Shown here one piece after another: positions 33,803 through 42,789 of a stretch of DNA of 64,000 bases. A model generated the notes under the pieces. It searched no databases. It had not been told where the DNA came from and saw nothing but the letters and a program-made list of their open reading frames with translations. The DNA comes from Arthrobacter sp042667405 (GTDB lineage: Bacteria > Actinomycetota > Actinomycetes > Actinomycetales > Micrococcaceae). A program made the position numbers and the translations under genes. Within the stretch, counting starts at the first letter, position 1. Each line of letters starts with the position of its first letter. The stretch lies in contig NZ_JBHVAL010000008.1 of NCBI RefSeq assembly GCF_042667405.1, forward strand, positions 110,151 through 174,150, written 5' to 3'.

Positions 33803-34725
33803 TCGGTGTCCTGTCCGGGTTCTTCGTGGTGTGGGCCATCATCCTGGTGGGCATGTTCGTGGGCCGGCGCGGCATCCTGGGCGACAACGCCAGGTCAGTG
33901 CTGAGCTCCCTGACCTTCTTCGTAGCCAGCCCAGCGCTGCTTTTCGAAACCCTGAGCAAAGCGAAGCTGCACGACGTCTTCGCCGCACCCCTCCTGGTCA
34001 CGGCCGTGGGCGCGGTGCTGACCGGGCTGCTGTTCTTCCTGCTGGTGAAGTTCTGGCTCAAACGCTCCATGCCCGAAGCCCTCATGTCCTCCATGAGTGC
34101 GTCCCTGGCAAACTCTGCGAACCTCGGCATTCCGATCGCCGTGTTCGTCCTCGGCGATGCCAGCTATGTGGCGCCGCTGCTGATCTTCCAGTTGGCGTTT
34201 TTCACCCCGATGTACCTCATGGCCCTGGATGCCAGCACCAGTTCGCACCGCACCACTCCCCTGCGCTTCGTACTGATGATCGTCAAGAACCCGATGATTG
34301 TGGGCTCAGCACTGGGGCTCTTGGTGGCGGGCACGGGTTTCCAAGTGCCAGCGCTCATCCTCGAGCCGATCCACCTCATTGGCGGGGCCGCGATTCCTGC
34401 GATGCTGATGGCGTTCGGCATGAGCCTGAACGGGTCCCGGCCCTTGCAGAAGTCCTCGGGACGCCGGCTCGACACTCTGCTCGCCAGCGGCTTCAAACTC
34501 GTGGTGCATCCGCTGGTCGCGTACCTTTTCGCCAGGTTTGCCTTGGGAATGGACGGGCACGCACTGTTCGCCGTGGTGGTCACTTCCGCCCTGCCCACGG
34601 CCCAGAACGTGTTTGTCGCGGCCAACCGCTATCAAGCGGGAATCACCGTGGCCAAGGACACCGTGCTGATCACCACGATCGTGGCCGTCCCGGCGATGAT
34701 CGCCGTGGCGTTGCTGCTTACCTAA
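33799..34725 (+). CDS. AEC-family (auxin efflux carrier) transporter
   Basis: The protein has 308 residues and is a paralogue of the 32103-33026 gene: GVLSGFFVVWAIILVGMFVG, SSLTFFVASPALLFETLS, ASLANSANLGIPIAVFVLGD with the Asn-rich helix break, and VVTSALPTAQNVFVAANRY. About ten membrane spans are expected. The ATG overlaps the stop of an 11-codon mini-ORF and has no Shine-Dalgarno. It is convergent with the 878-residue GH15 fusion, with repeat R4 between. The substrate is probably an organic acid. Confidence 0.88.
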   Translation: MIGVLSGFFVVWAIILVGMFVGRRGILGDNARSVLSSLTFFVASPALLFETLSKAKLHDVFAAPLLVTAVGAVLTGLLFFLLVKFWLKRSMPEALMSSMSASLANSANLGIPIAVFVLGDASYVAPLLIFQLAFFTPMYLMALDASTSSHRTTPLRFVLMIVKNPMIVGSALGLLVAGTGFQVPALILEPIHLIGGAAIPAMLMAFGMSLNGSRPLQKSSGRRLDTLLASGFKLVVHPLVAYLFARFALGMDGHALFAVVVTSALPTAQNVFVAANRYQAGITVAKDTVLITTIVAVPAMIAVALLLT

Positions 34726-34735
34726 CGCCCCGGCC

Positions 34736-34803
34736 ACCCAAGTAGGTAACAGCAAACGCTCTGCTCGGGCTTGGGTGGAGCGTTTACTGTCACCTAGTTG
34801 GGT
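34736..34803. repeat. Palindromic repeat copy R4
   Basis: This 68-bp element has left arm ACCCAAGTAGGTAACAGCAA and right arm complement ACCCAACTAGGTGACAGTAA; the inner pair is ACGCTC with GAGCGT. It fills the gap between converging genes and touches the last stop-codon base of the minus-strand gene at 34803. Confidence 0.87.
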
Positions 34804-37439
34804 TATTCGACGTCGGCACTGGCCAGGTAGTGGTCAAGGAGCTGGGCGCAGCGGATGAAGCCCAGGTGTGAGTACGCCTGCGGGTGGTTGCCCAGGTGCG
34901 TTTCCGTGGCGGGATCGTACTCTTCCGGGAGCAAACCGGTCGGACCGAACAACGCCACCAACTGGTTGAACAACTCGAGGGCATCATCCAACCGCCCCAC
35001 AGCCAGGTACGCCTCGATCAGCCAGGTGGTGCAGATGTGGAAGCCGCCCTCCAAACCCGGCAGGCCGTCGTCGTACCTGTACCGGAAAACGGTGGGCCCC
35101 ACGCGCAGCTCCCGCTCCACAGCGGTGACCGTATCCAGGAACCTCTGGTCCTGGACGTCCAGAAGCCCGGACAACCCGATGTGCAGGACGGCGGCGTCGA
35201 GGTCAGGGCTGTCGTACGCCACGGTGTAGGACCGCGCCGAGTCGTCCCAGCCATCGCGAAGAACCTCGGCGCGGATGATCTCTGCCTCAGGAGCCCAGTC
35301 AGCGTGGGCGACGCGTCCGTGCCTCGCCGCGGTTTTCAGTGCCCGGTCCAGCGTCACCCAACACATCGTCTTGGTGTAGACGTGGTGCCGCGGCGCACGC
35401 CGGGCTTCCCAGATGCCGTGGTCAGGCTCATGCCAACGCGCCATGACGGCATGTGCCATCTGCTCCATCAGGTACCAGTGCTCGTCCGGCAGGAAGTCCT
35501 GCCGCTCGGCAAGGTCGCCGATCAGCTCGGCGATAGGCCCGAACACATCCAGCTGGACCTGATGATCAGCGGCGTTTCCAATACGCACCGGACGCGAGCC
35601 GGCATAACCGGGCAGGCTCTCCACGATCGCTTCCGTGGACAGCGGCGCACCGGTGACCGAATACAGCGGGTGCAACCATTCAGGCCCTGGCGCATTTTCC
35701 AGGATCCGGCCAAGCCAATCGAGGAAACCGTGGGCCTCGTTGGTGGACCCCAACGACACCAGCGCGTTGACCGTCATGGACCCGTCGCGCAGCCAGCAGT
35801 AGCGGTAATCCCAGTTGCGCGTCCCGCCAATCCCTTCCGGCAAGGACGTCGTAGGCGCGGCGAGGACGGCGCCCGTGGGCTCATGAACCAAGGATTTCAG
35901 CACCAAGGCGGACCGGCGCACCAAGGACGGTTTCATGGTGGGCAGCTGCAGCGTCTTGACCCACTCGCGCATTTCACGCCCGACGGCGGCACGTCGGGGG
36001 GGTTCTCCGTCCGGGTCCGCGGGCGGCGGCTCGGTATCACCGCAGCGCATGTTCAGGACCACGGGCCCGTCACCGAGGGCGACCTCCGCGGTGGCTGTCG
36101 CGTAGCGGCCATCGCTGGTGATCGTGAAGGCTACCCCGGGTGCGGAGAGGATGATGGGATCGGAGGTTCCGAGGATATGTACTTCATCGCCGCGGATTTC
36201 CATACTGAACGGGGCGTTTGCGTAGTCGGGGCGGGGTGCGAAAACCACGCGGGCCGAACCGGTTCCGGACAAGACGCGGACCAGGCTGGTGATGCCCTCG
36301 GGAGCGGGTTCAAGGTAATCGGTCACGGTGACGTCAGCCCAGCGGGTCTCCACGATCATGGTGTTGTCCACGTAACGCTGCGCCAGCACCGGCGAGGGCT
36401 TCACCGGTTCGACGCTGAAGTGCCCGGCGGGGTCACCGCCCAGGATGTGGGCGAACAGAGAACCCGAATCCGGCAAGGGGTGGCTCATCCAGCAGACCTT
36501 GGCGTCCGGAGTGAGAAGTGCCGTTGAGGAACCGTTGCCGATCATCGAGTGCCGTTCCAGGCCTACGGCGTCCTCACCGAACAGCCAGGCGCGCCTAAGT
36601 TCGAACAACAGAGCCAGCACGCGCGCAAAGGCTTCAGGGTCCGGGATGGTGTGCGCCGCCGTCGTGCTTCCTGCTCCTACGTGCAATCCAAGGTCGGGGC
36701 CGCGCAGGGTGGCGAGTGCCTTCTCGTCGCTTTCGGCATCGCCCGCGTAGAGGGCGGCGCTGACTCCCAGCCGTGCGCGCAACTGCTCCAGCGCCTGGCC
36801 CTTGGCGGGTTCCTCCACGGTGAGGTCCAGGACTGTCCCGTCCACGATGAAGTACATGCCGAATTCGATGGCGATTTTCTGGGCGGCGAACCTCACGCGT
36901 TCCACCACTTCCGGTGTCGCCGGGCGCGTGTGGACGCCTACCCCTACCGGTTTCCGGACAACGCTGATGCCCTTCTCGAAACCCACGGCTTCGGTGAGGG
37001 CGGTGGTCACCTGCTGCAGCATCTGTTCCGTGGCGAGGGAGAGCGTGTAGGCGTAGCCCATGTCGAACTCGACACCATGTGAGCCCACCAAATGAACCTC
37101 GGCCGGCAACCGGGATACTGCCGCCAGGTCACGCAAGGACCTGCCGGAAATGATGGCGGCGTGCGTGTTGGGCAGGGCCGCGAGGGCACGGAGGGCGACG
37201 GCTGCACTGTCCAGGGGGAGGGTTTCGGTGGAAACACCTTCGGCCGAGCAGAGCGTTCCTCCGTAATTGCAAGCGACCAGAAGGCCTGGAACCCGAGCCA
37301 AGACCCGCAGCTCGGCAAACAACTCCGGTGTGATGCCGTTCTGCGCGTCCGACTGGAGGACCGTTCTCAGCAGGCCAAGGGGAAGTGACTTCATCAGCAG
37401 TGCTGAATCGGCGACTGTCTGGTTCAAAGGCGCAGGCAT
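34803..37439 (-). CDS. Trehalose-phosphatase-like / GH15 glucoamylase-trehalase fusion with degenerate phosphatase motif
   Basis: The protein has 878 residues. Residues ~45-280 look like a HAD trehalose-6-phosphate phosphatase: IISGRSLRDLAAV (motif II region), Lys213 in EEPAKGQALEQL and YAGDAESDEKAL (motif IV, ~231-241). However motif I reads VACNYGGTL (55-63), so both aspartates of the usual D-x-D-G-T are replaced (Asn58, Gly60) and phosphatase activity is doubtful. Residues ~285-870 are a GH15 domain with GGTRNWDYRYCWLRDGS near 540 and LLPEEYDPATETHLGN near 838, as in trehalases and glucoamylases. Cytoplasmic, no signal. GGAAGGA precedes the start. Role in trehalose or storage-glucan metabolism is inferred. 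Confidence 0.88.
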   Translation of the reverse strand: MPAPLNQTVADSALLMKSLPLGLLRTVLQSDAQNGITPELFAELRVLARVPGLLVACNYGGTLCSAEGVSTETLPLDSAAVALRALAALPNTHAAIISGRSLRDLAAVSRLPAEVHLVGSHGVEFDMGYAYTLSLATEQMLQQVTTALTEAVGFEKGISVVRKPVGVGVHTRPATPEVVERVRFAAQKIAIEFGMYFIVDGTVLDLTVEEPAKGQALEQLRARLGVSAALYAGDAESDEKALATLRGPDLGLHVGAGSTTAAHTIPDPEAFARVLALLFELRRAWLFGEDAVGLERHSMIGNGSSTALLTPDAKVCWMSHPLPDSGSLFAHILGGDPAGHFSVEPVKPSPVLAQRYVDNTMIVETRWADVTVTDYLEPAPEGITSLVRVLSGTGSARVVFAPRPDYANAPFSMEIRGDEVHILGTSDPIILSAPGVAFTITSDGRYATATAEVALGDGPVVLNMRCGDTEPPPADPDGEPPRRAAVGREMREWVKTLQLPTMKPSLVRRSALVLKSLVHEPTGAVLAAPTTSLPEGIGGTRNWDYRYCWLRDGSMTVNALVSLGSTNEAHGFLDWLGRILENAPGPEWLHPLYSVTGAPLSTEAIVESLPGYAGSRPVRIGNAADHQVQLDVFGPIAELIGDLAERQDFLPDEHWYLMEQMAHAVMARWHEPDHGIWEARRAPRHHVYTKTMCWVTLDRALKTAARHGRVAHADWAPEAEIIRAEVLRDGWDDSARSYTVAYDSPDLDAAVLHIGLSGLLDVQDQRFLDTVTAVERELRVGPTVFRYRYDDGLPGLEGGFHICTTWLIEAYLAVGRLDDALELFNQLVALFGPTGLLPEEYDPATETHLGNHPQAYSHLGFIRCAQLLDHYLASADVE

Positions 37440-37547
37440 AACGAATCCTTCCGAAGCGGATACCTAAAGTTTCCGCCCGGCGGGTTTCGCTTGCCTACCT
37501 CCTTTATTGCGTACGAGTAAAGTCTTTCCTTGGATTTATCCGGGTGC

Positions 37548-38537
37548 TTATGCGGGCACGAGGCCGGCCACGTCGGCCAGCAGCTCAACGGACCGCAACC
37601 GCTCCTCGGTGCCCACGCTCTGGTGGGCCACGATCAACTCGTCGGCGTCTGCGAAGGCAGCGAACTCATCAAGATAGTCGCGGACCACGTCCTTGGTGCC
37701 GACGGCGGAGAACTTCATCATTTGGGCGATGTGCTGACCCTGCGGGGAATCAAGGACCATGTCTGCTTCGTCGTCCGTGAATTCGCGCCCGCCGCCGAAG
37801 AACAGCGAGACACGTGCACGCTTCACCGCCAGGTGAATGGCCTGGGCCTCGGCGTTGCTGTCAGCCGCGGTGACGTTTACGCCTGCGATCACGTGAGGCT
37901 CGGACAGCTGCTCCGAGGGCTTGAACTCGCGGCGGTAAATGGCCACGGCGTCCTGGAGCGCAGCAGGAGCAAAGTGTGAAGCGAACGCATACGGCAGGCC
38001 CAACTGGGCGGCCAATTGCGCTCCGAAAAGCGAGGACCCAAGAATGTACAGCGGCACATTGGTGCCCTTGCCCGGCGTGGCTTCAACACCTTGGATGCGG
38101 GTGGGGCCGGTGAGGTAGCCCTGCAGTTCCAGGACGTCCTGCGGGAACCTGTCCGAGGACGTGTGGTCCCGCCGCAGGGCACGCATGGTGTTTTGGTCAC
38201 TGCCCGGGGCACGTCCCAAACCGAGGTCGATGCGGCCCGGGTGCAGCGTTTCCAGTGTGCCGAACTGCTCCGCGATGGTCAGCGGCGAATGGTTGGGCAG
38301 CATGACGCCGCCGGCACCGAGGCGGATGGTCTTGGTGTGCGCGGCCACGTGGGCGATCAGCACGCTCGTGGCCGACGACGCGATGGCGGACATGTTGTGG
38401 TGCTCGGCGTACCAAACCCGGCGGTAACCCAGTTCTTCAGCCTTCTGCGCCATGGCCACACTGCCCGCGAGGCTTTCCGCCACCGTCTGGCCCTTCCCGA
38501 TGGTTGCCAGGTCGAGGATGGAAAGAGGAAGAGTCAC
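37548..38537 (-). CDS. Luciferase-like (LLM) flavin-dependent monooxygenase
   Basis: The protein has 329 residues from the GTG at 38537 (AAAGG upstream). The frame is open far upstream, but residues before this have no family similarity and would overlap the divergent gene's promoter. Typical features: LPLSILDLATIGKGQTVAES, RRVWYAEHHNMSAIASSATS, RLGAGGVMLPNHSPLTIAEQ and RIDLGLGRAPGSD. It is of the MsnO8-like subgroup, usually FMN- or F420-using; the cofactor is not fixed by sequence here. It is divergent from the solute-binding lipoprotein at 38785. Confidence 0.88.
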   Translation of the reverse strand: MTLPLSILDLATIGKGQTVAESLAGSVAMAQKAEELGYRRVWYAEHHNMSAIASSATSVLIAHVAAHTKTIRLGAGGVMLPNHSPLTIAEQFGTLETLHPGRIDLGLGRAPGSDQNTMRALRRDHTSSDRFPQDVLELQGYLTGPTRIQGVEATPGKGTNVPLYILGSSLFGAQLAAQLGLPYAFASHFAPAALQDAVAIYRREFKPSEQLSEPHVIAGVNVTAADSNAEAQAIHLAVKRARVSLFFGGGREFTDDEADMVLDSPQGQHIAQMMKFSAVGTKDVVRDYLDEFAAFADADELIVAHQSVGTEERLRSVELLADVAGLVPA

Positions 38538-38784
38538 GGGGAAGCCTTTCGGTACGTTTCGCGGTGCCCTCTTCTGCTTTGCCGGGCACTTAAGCGACAA
38601 CGACGGCGGCGCCCGGCTTATTTCTGTGAGTTGCGTCGCGTGGGGGTTTTGTGACCCTGTTCGACGTCCCGTTAAGTGCCGTGAACCCTTGTATCCCAGC
38701 GTTTCGGACTGCTTTGACCGCCCTCCCGGCCGACCCGGATAGTTGCAGCCAAGACCTCGCATCAGAGCCTTCAAAGGAGAACCC

Positions 38785-39768
38785 ATGGCACGAATTACAG
38801 CCGCTTCCGGCATCACCGCGGCGCTGGCCGCCGCCGCCCTGCTGGGGCTGGCGGCATGCTCGGATCCGGGAGCGACGGCAGCCGCGTCAGCCCCGGCGTC
38901 GAACGCTTCCTCCAGCGCAACCAAGCAGTTCAACCTGACGCCGCAGCAGGACCGCATCAAGGTGTCCGTGGACTCCGCGGCCGCCGCCCTGGTCCCGGAC
39001 GCCATCAAGGCCGACGGCAAGCTGACCGTGGTGACCACGGGCGGAACTCCCCCGCTGAGCACGTTCGCCACAGACAACAAGACCCTGATCGGCAGCGAAG
39101 TTGACATTGCCTACGCCGTCGGCGAGACCCTGGGGTTGCAGGTGGAAGTACTGCCGGTCGCGTGGGCCGACTGGCCCCTGGGTGTCGAGTCGGGCAAGTA
39201 CGAGGCCGTGCTGTCCAACGTCACGGTGACCGAGGCCCGCAAGGAGAAGTTCGACTTCGCCACCTACCGCAACGACCTCCTGGGCTTCTACGCCAAGGCC
39301 GACTCGGACATCTCGACGGTGAAGGAACCCAAGGATGTGGCCGGCAAGCGCATCATCGTCGGCTCGGGAACCAACCAGGAAGCCATCCTGGTCCGCTGGG
39401 ACGAGGAGAACAAGAAGAACGGCTTGAAGCCGGTCGAGTTCCAGTATTACGACGACGACTCCGCCTCCCAGCTCGCCCTCCAGTCCGGACGTGCGGACCT
39501 GACGTTCGGGCCCAACGCCTCCGCAGCCTACAAGGCCGCGAAGGATGGAAAGACCAAGGAAGTCGGCACCCTTGAGGGAGGCTGGCCGCTGAAGGCCGAA
39601 ATCGCCTTCACCACCCAGAAGGGGAATGGCTTGGCCGTTGCTGCGCAGGCTGCCCTGAACACCCTCATCAAGGACGGCAACTACGGCAAGATCCTGGACC
39701 GCTGGGGACTGTCCTCCGAGGCCATCCCCGCATCTGAGCTGAACCCGCCGGGCCTGCCCAAGAAGTAA
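38785..39768 (+). CDS. Orphan polar-amino-acid-type solute-binding lipoprotein
   Basis: The protein has 327 residues from the ATG at 38785, with AAAGGAG 7 bases upstream. The signal peptide ends in the lipobox LGLAACSD. The mature part is a family-3 binding protein (KLTVVTTGGTPPLSTFATDN, GSEVDIAYAVGETLGLQVEV, RIIVGSGTNQEAILVRWDEE). It shares an unusual VGSGTNQE segment, a CSDPGA start and overall alignment with the binding protein at 49076-50083, so the two are paralogues. No permease or ATPase is attached; it may use the transporter at 50093-51978. It stands divergent from an LLM monooxygenase. Confidence 0.9.
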   Translation: MARITAASGITAALAAAALLGLAACSDPGATAAASAPASNASSSATKQFNLTPQQDRIKVSVDSAAAALVPDAIKADGKLTVVTTGGTPPLSTFATDNKTLIGSEVDIAYAVGETLGLQVEVLPVAWADWPLGVESGKYEAVLSNVTVTEARKEKFDFATYRNDLLGFYAKADSDISTVKEPKDVAGKRIIVGSGTNQEAILVRWDEENKKNGLKPVEFQYYDDDSASQLALQSGRADLTFGPNASAAYKAAKDGKTKEVGTLEGGWPLKAEIAFTTQKGNGLAVAAQAALNTLIKDGNYGKILDRWGLSSEAIPASELNPPGLPKK

Positions 39769-39776
39769 GCGCCCTC

Positions 39777-39844
39777 ACCCAACTGGGTGACAGCAAACGT
39801 CCTAATGACTCGTCATTGGACCGTTTGCTGTCACCCAGTTGGGT
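39777..39844. repeat. Palindromic repeat copy R5
   Basis: The most regular copy at the outside: ACCCAACTGGGTGACAGC pairs perfectly with GCTGTCACCCAGTTGGGT, and the perfect part runs on to 23 bp. The inner stem is imperfect around ACTCG. It lies between the converging binding-protein and dehydratase genes. Confidence 0.9.
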
Positions 39845-39848
39845 TTAA

Positions 39849-40778
39849 TCAGAGCTGTGATGGGTCCGTGTTCGCGCCACACAGTACGACGGCGACCGTC
39901 TCACCATCGCGCGGGGCGTACGCACCCGAGAGCAGCGCGGCATACGCTGCCGCAGCACCGTGTTCCACCAGGATCCTGTGCTTCTCCCATAGGGCACGCC
40001 GGGCATCCACGATGTCCTGGTCCGTCACGAGCACACTCTCCACCCCGGTCCGGCGGGCCACGCCAAAGCCGATCTCTCCCACCCGGCGGGCACCCAGGGA
40101 ATCAGCTGCAATTCCGGAGACCGCGACATCCACCGGTTCCCCCTGCGCCAAAGCGGTGTGCAGGGTGGGAACCGTTTCCGGCTCAACAGCAACAACGTGC
40201 GCCCGGCCTTCAGCTGCCGCCGCAATGCCGCCCATCAACCCACCGCCGCCCACAGCGACGAGGATGGTATTGACGTCGGGCAGTTCGTCCAGAAGCTCAA
40301 GCCCAACGCCGCCGGCGCCGGCCACGATCTCAGGCTGGTCGTAGGCGTGGCAGTAGACAGCGCCTTTCTCCTCGGCGAAGGTGATGGCGGCTGCGTAGGC
40401 CTCGGCGTATTCGGCGCCGCCTTGGACCACAGTGGCTCCAATGGCGTAGAGCTTGTGGACCTTGTTCGCCGGAGCGGATTCCGGAACGAAAACAGTTGCC
40501 GGGACGCCGAGCTTGGCCGCAGTATAGGCGTTGGCGAGTCCAGCGTTGCCTCCGGAGGCCACCACAATCCCCACGTCAGGATCGAGCTCACCGTTCTCTT
40601 TTGCGGTGAGCAGCCGGTTGAAGGCGCCGCGGGCCTTGAAGGATCCGGTGTGCTGCATGTACTCGCATTTGAACCAAAGATTGTACGGCTCGCCGTTTCC
40701 GCTTTCCGCGAGGGGCGTGTGCCGGACCCAGCCAGCCGTCCGAGTGTAGGCGGCTTCTACTTCTTCGCGTGTGACCAT
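39849..40778 (-). CDS. Serine/threonine dehydratase-type PLP enzyme
   Basis: The protein has 309 residues from the ATG at 40778 (AAAGGTG upstream). It is a fold-type II PLP enzyme: Lys48 in MQHTGSFKARGAFN is the Schiff-base residue, the substrate loop is VASGGNAGLANAYTAAKLG and the phosphate loop AVGGGGLMGGIAAAA. It lacks the C-terminal ACT domain, so it is not the biosynthetic feedback-regulated form. It probably deaminates threonine or serine, or a hydroxy-amino acid such as hydroxyaspartate. It is convergent with the orphan binding protein. Confidence 0.88.
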   Translation of the reverse strand: MVTREEVEAAYTRTAGWVRHTPLAESGNGEPYNLWFKCEYMQHTGSFKARGAFNRLLTAKENGELDPDVGIVVASGGNAGLANAYTAAKLGVPATVFVPESAPANKVHKLYAIGATVVQGGAEYAEAYAAAITFAEEKGAVYCHAYDQPEIVAGAGGVGLELLDELPDVNTILVAVGGGGLMGGIAAAAEGRAHVVAVEPETVPTLHTALAQGEPVDVAVSGIAADSLGARRVGEIGFGVARRTGVESVLVTDQDIVDARRALWEKHRILVEHGAAAAYAALLSGAYAPRDGETVAVVLCGANTDPSQL

Positions 40779-40880
40779 CGTGGCTGCACCTTTCGTCAGG
40801 TTCATCCTATGGTTGGCGGGGATTTCCGGGCACGCCCAATCCTTCATTGCGGCCCCATGGCCTGGATCTCTAAGTTACGG

Positions 40881-41768
40881 TCACGCTTCCGGTATCACCA
40901 TGGCAAAGCGCTCAGGCCGGGCGACGTCCGGATCCGGCCCGTTCCGTATACCGCGGTCCAATCCGTCGATGGCCTCCAGTTCGCTGCCGCTGAGTTCGAA
41001 ATCAAAGACGTCGAAGTTCTCCGCGATCCGTGCAGGGTTGGTGGACTTGGGGATGGCCGAGCGGCCCTGCTGGAGGTGCCAGCGGATCATGACCTGCGCC
41101 GGCGTCTTCCCGTGGGCCTGTGCGATGGCAGCGATCGCAGGATCTTCCATCACGTTCTGCCGCGCCTCGCCCCAGCCCGGGTAGAAGGTGATCCCGCCGA
41201 TCGGCGACCACGCCTGGGTGAGGATTCCGTTGTCAGCGTCGGCGGCCTGGACCTCCGGCTGCGTGAAGTAGGGGTGAAGCTCGATCTGGTTCACTGCCGG
41301 CACAACGTCCGTGGAAGCGAGCAATTCCTTGAGGTGGTGTGGCATGAAGTTGCTGACCCCGATCGCCCGGACACGGCCGTCGGACAGCAGCCTCTCCAAC
41401 GCCTTGTAGGCCGCGATTGTCTGGTCGAAACGGTCCGGAGCGGGCTGGTGCAGGATAAAGAGGTCCAGGTAGTCCACCCCGAGCTTTCCGGTGGCCTTGT
41501 CCCAGGCATGGAGCGTCTGATCGTAGCCATAGTCGCTGACCCAGACCTTTGTCTCGATGAAGACATCCCGGCGGTCCAGGCCCGATGCGCGGATGCCTTC
41601 GCCAACCTCCCGTTCATTCCCGTAGGCCGCCGCAGTGTCGATATGCCGGTAGCCGGCCGCGAGCGCGGCCTGAACTGCCGCCGTCGTTTCTTCCGGGGCG
41701 CTTTGGAAGACGCCCAAGCCGAGCGCCGGCATGGTGATTCCGTTGTTGAGGGTTAGTTGCTTGCTCAT
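40881..41768 (-). CDS. Aldo/keto reductase
   Basis: The protein has 295 residues from the ATG at 41768 (GGAGGG upstream). It has the AKR (alpha/beta)8 barrel with the catalytic tetrad visible: Asp and Tyr in HIDTAAAYGNEREVGEG, Lys in FIETKVWVSDYG and His in LFILHQPAPDRF. NADPH-binding IPKSTNPARIAENFDVF is near the C-terminus. It matches the 2,5-diketogluconate-reductase-like branch. It is divergent from the XRE regulator at 41885, which probably controls it. Confidence 0.93.
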   Translation of the reverse strand: MSKQLTLNNGITMPALGLGVFQSAPEETTAAVQAALAAGYRHIDTAAAYGNEREVGEGIRASGLDRRDVFIETKVWVSDYGYDQTLHAWDKATGKLGVDYLDLFILHQPAPDRFDQTIAAYKALERLLSDGRVRAIGVSNFMPHHLKELLASTDVVPAVNQIELHPYFTQPEVQAADADNGILTQAWSPIGGITFYPGWGEARQNVMEDPAIAAIAQAHGKTPAQVMIRWHLQQGRSAIPKSTNPARIAENFDVFDFELSGSELEAIDGLDRGIRNGPDPDVARPERFAMVIPEA

Positions 41769-41884
41769 GCCCTCCACGCTAGGGACGGCAGCGCACCGGT
41801 GGGAGTGCACACCATTACCTCCCTGCCGTCCCAAGTACTGGCAGTCCCTCCCTCCTTGGGCCGCGCCAGCGTAGCGTTGCAGCC

Positions 41885-42766
41885 ATGACCCATAGTGACG
41901 ACGTGCGAAAGTTCCTGACCTCGCGCAGGGCGCGGATCACGCCCGAGGCCGCCGGCCTGCCTGCCTACGGCGGGAACCGCCGCGTTGCCGGGCTCCGCCG
42001 GGAAGAGGTGGCCATGCTTGCCGGGATGAGCATCGATTACTACATCAGGCTGGAGCGGGGGAATCTTTCCGGCGCGTCGGACAGCGTCCTGGAGGCGCTC
42101 GGCCGCGCTTTACAGCTTGACGACGCCGAAACGGCCCACCTTTTCGACCTCGCCCGCGCGGCAGGCGCCGCTCCACGCGTGCGTCGCAAGCGAAGCCCCC
42201 GCACGGTCCGGCCAAGCGTTCAGCGCGTCGTCGATGCAATTACGACGGCGCCGGCCTGGGTCCGCAACGACCGCGGCGATGTCCTGGCCTCCAATGAACT
42301 CGGCGCAGCGCTGTACATGGACTTGATGGCCGAGGAAACCAAGCCGCCGAACAGTGCCCGGTTCACGTTCCTGAATCCGAAAGCCCGGCAGTTCTTCGCT
42401 GACTGGGAGCGCAGCGCGGACGACATCGTTGCCGTGCTCCGGTCCACTGCCGGGAAGAATCCCTATGACCGGGACCTGACGGACCTTATCGGGGAGCTCT
42501 CCACCCGCAGCGAAGAATTCCGCATCAGATGGGCCCGTCACGACGTGAAGTACCACCGGACCGGCCGGAAGCACCTGTACCATCCGGTCGTTGGGGACCT
42601 GGACTTAAGCTTCGAGGCGCTCGAGCTCGCGGCCGATCCCGGCCTGCGCATCAACGTGTACACGGCAGATCCGGGAACGCCCTCCGAGGACGCACTCAAG
42701 GTGCTCGCCAGTTGGGTGGCTACGCAACGGGACGGCGCGCAGGCTCCCGTCGAGGAAAAGGGCTGA
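41885..42766 (+). CDS. XRE-family regulator with MmyB-like ligand-binding domain
   Basis: The protein has 293 residues. The N-terminal HTH contains RRVAGLRREEVAMLAGMSID then YYIRLERGNLSG, the hallmark of this actinobacterial group, and the C-terminal ~180 residues form the MmyB-like domain (FLNPKARQFFADWERSADDI, YHRTGRKHLYHPVVGDLDL). TAGCGT (41872-41877) stands 7 bases before the ATG and no Shine-Dalgarno is seen, which suggests a leaderless transcript. It is divergent from an aldo/keto reductase, a common arrangement in which the regulator represses the reductase. Confidence 0.93.
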   Translation: MTHSDDVRKFLTSRRARITPEAAGLPAYGGNRRVAGLRREEVAMLAGMSIDYYIRLERGNLSGASDSVLEALGRALQLDDAETAHLFDLARAAGAAPRVRRKRSPRTVRPSVQRVVDAITTAPAWVRNDRGDVLASNELGAALYMDLMAEETKPPNSARFTFLNPKARQFFADWERSADDIVAVLRSTAGKNPYDRDLTDLIGELSTRSEEFRIRWARHDVKYHRTGRKHLYHPVVGDLDLSFEALELAADPGLRINVYTADPGTPSEDALKVLASWVATQRDGAQAPVEEKG

Positions 42767-42789
42767 GCCGGAGCACCTACGCTTGAACC

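Noticed and set aside
38538..38784. A riboswitch in the leader of the orphan binding protein
   Set aside because: No recognisable conserved core or pairing pattern was found in the 247 bases between the divergent genes.
38538..39107. A long upstream extension of the LLM gene at 37548
   Set aside because: It would overlap the divergent binding-protein gene and promoter; the family N-terminus begins exactly at the GTG at 38537.
34736..39844. R4 and R5 as classical rho-independent terminators
   Set aside because: The stems are too long, the arms are conserved in sequence as well as pairing, and there is no T-run; a terminator-like role is possible but not the simple type.
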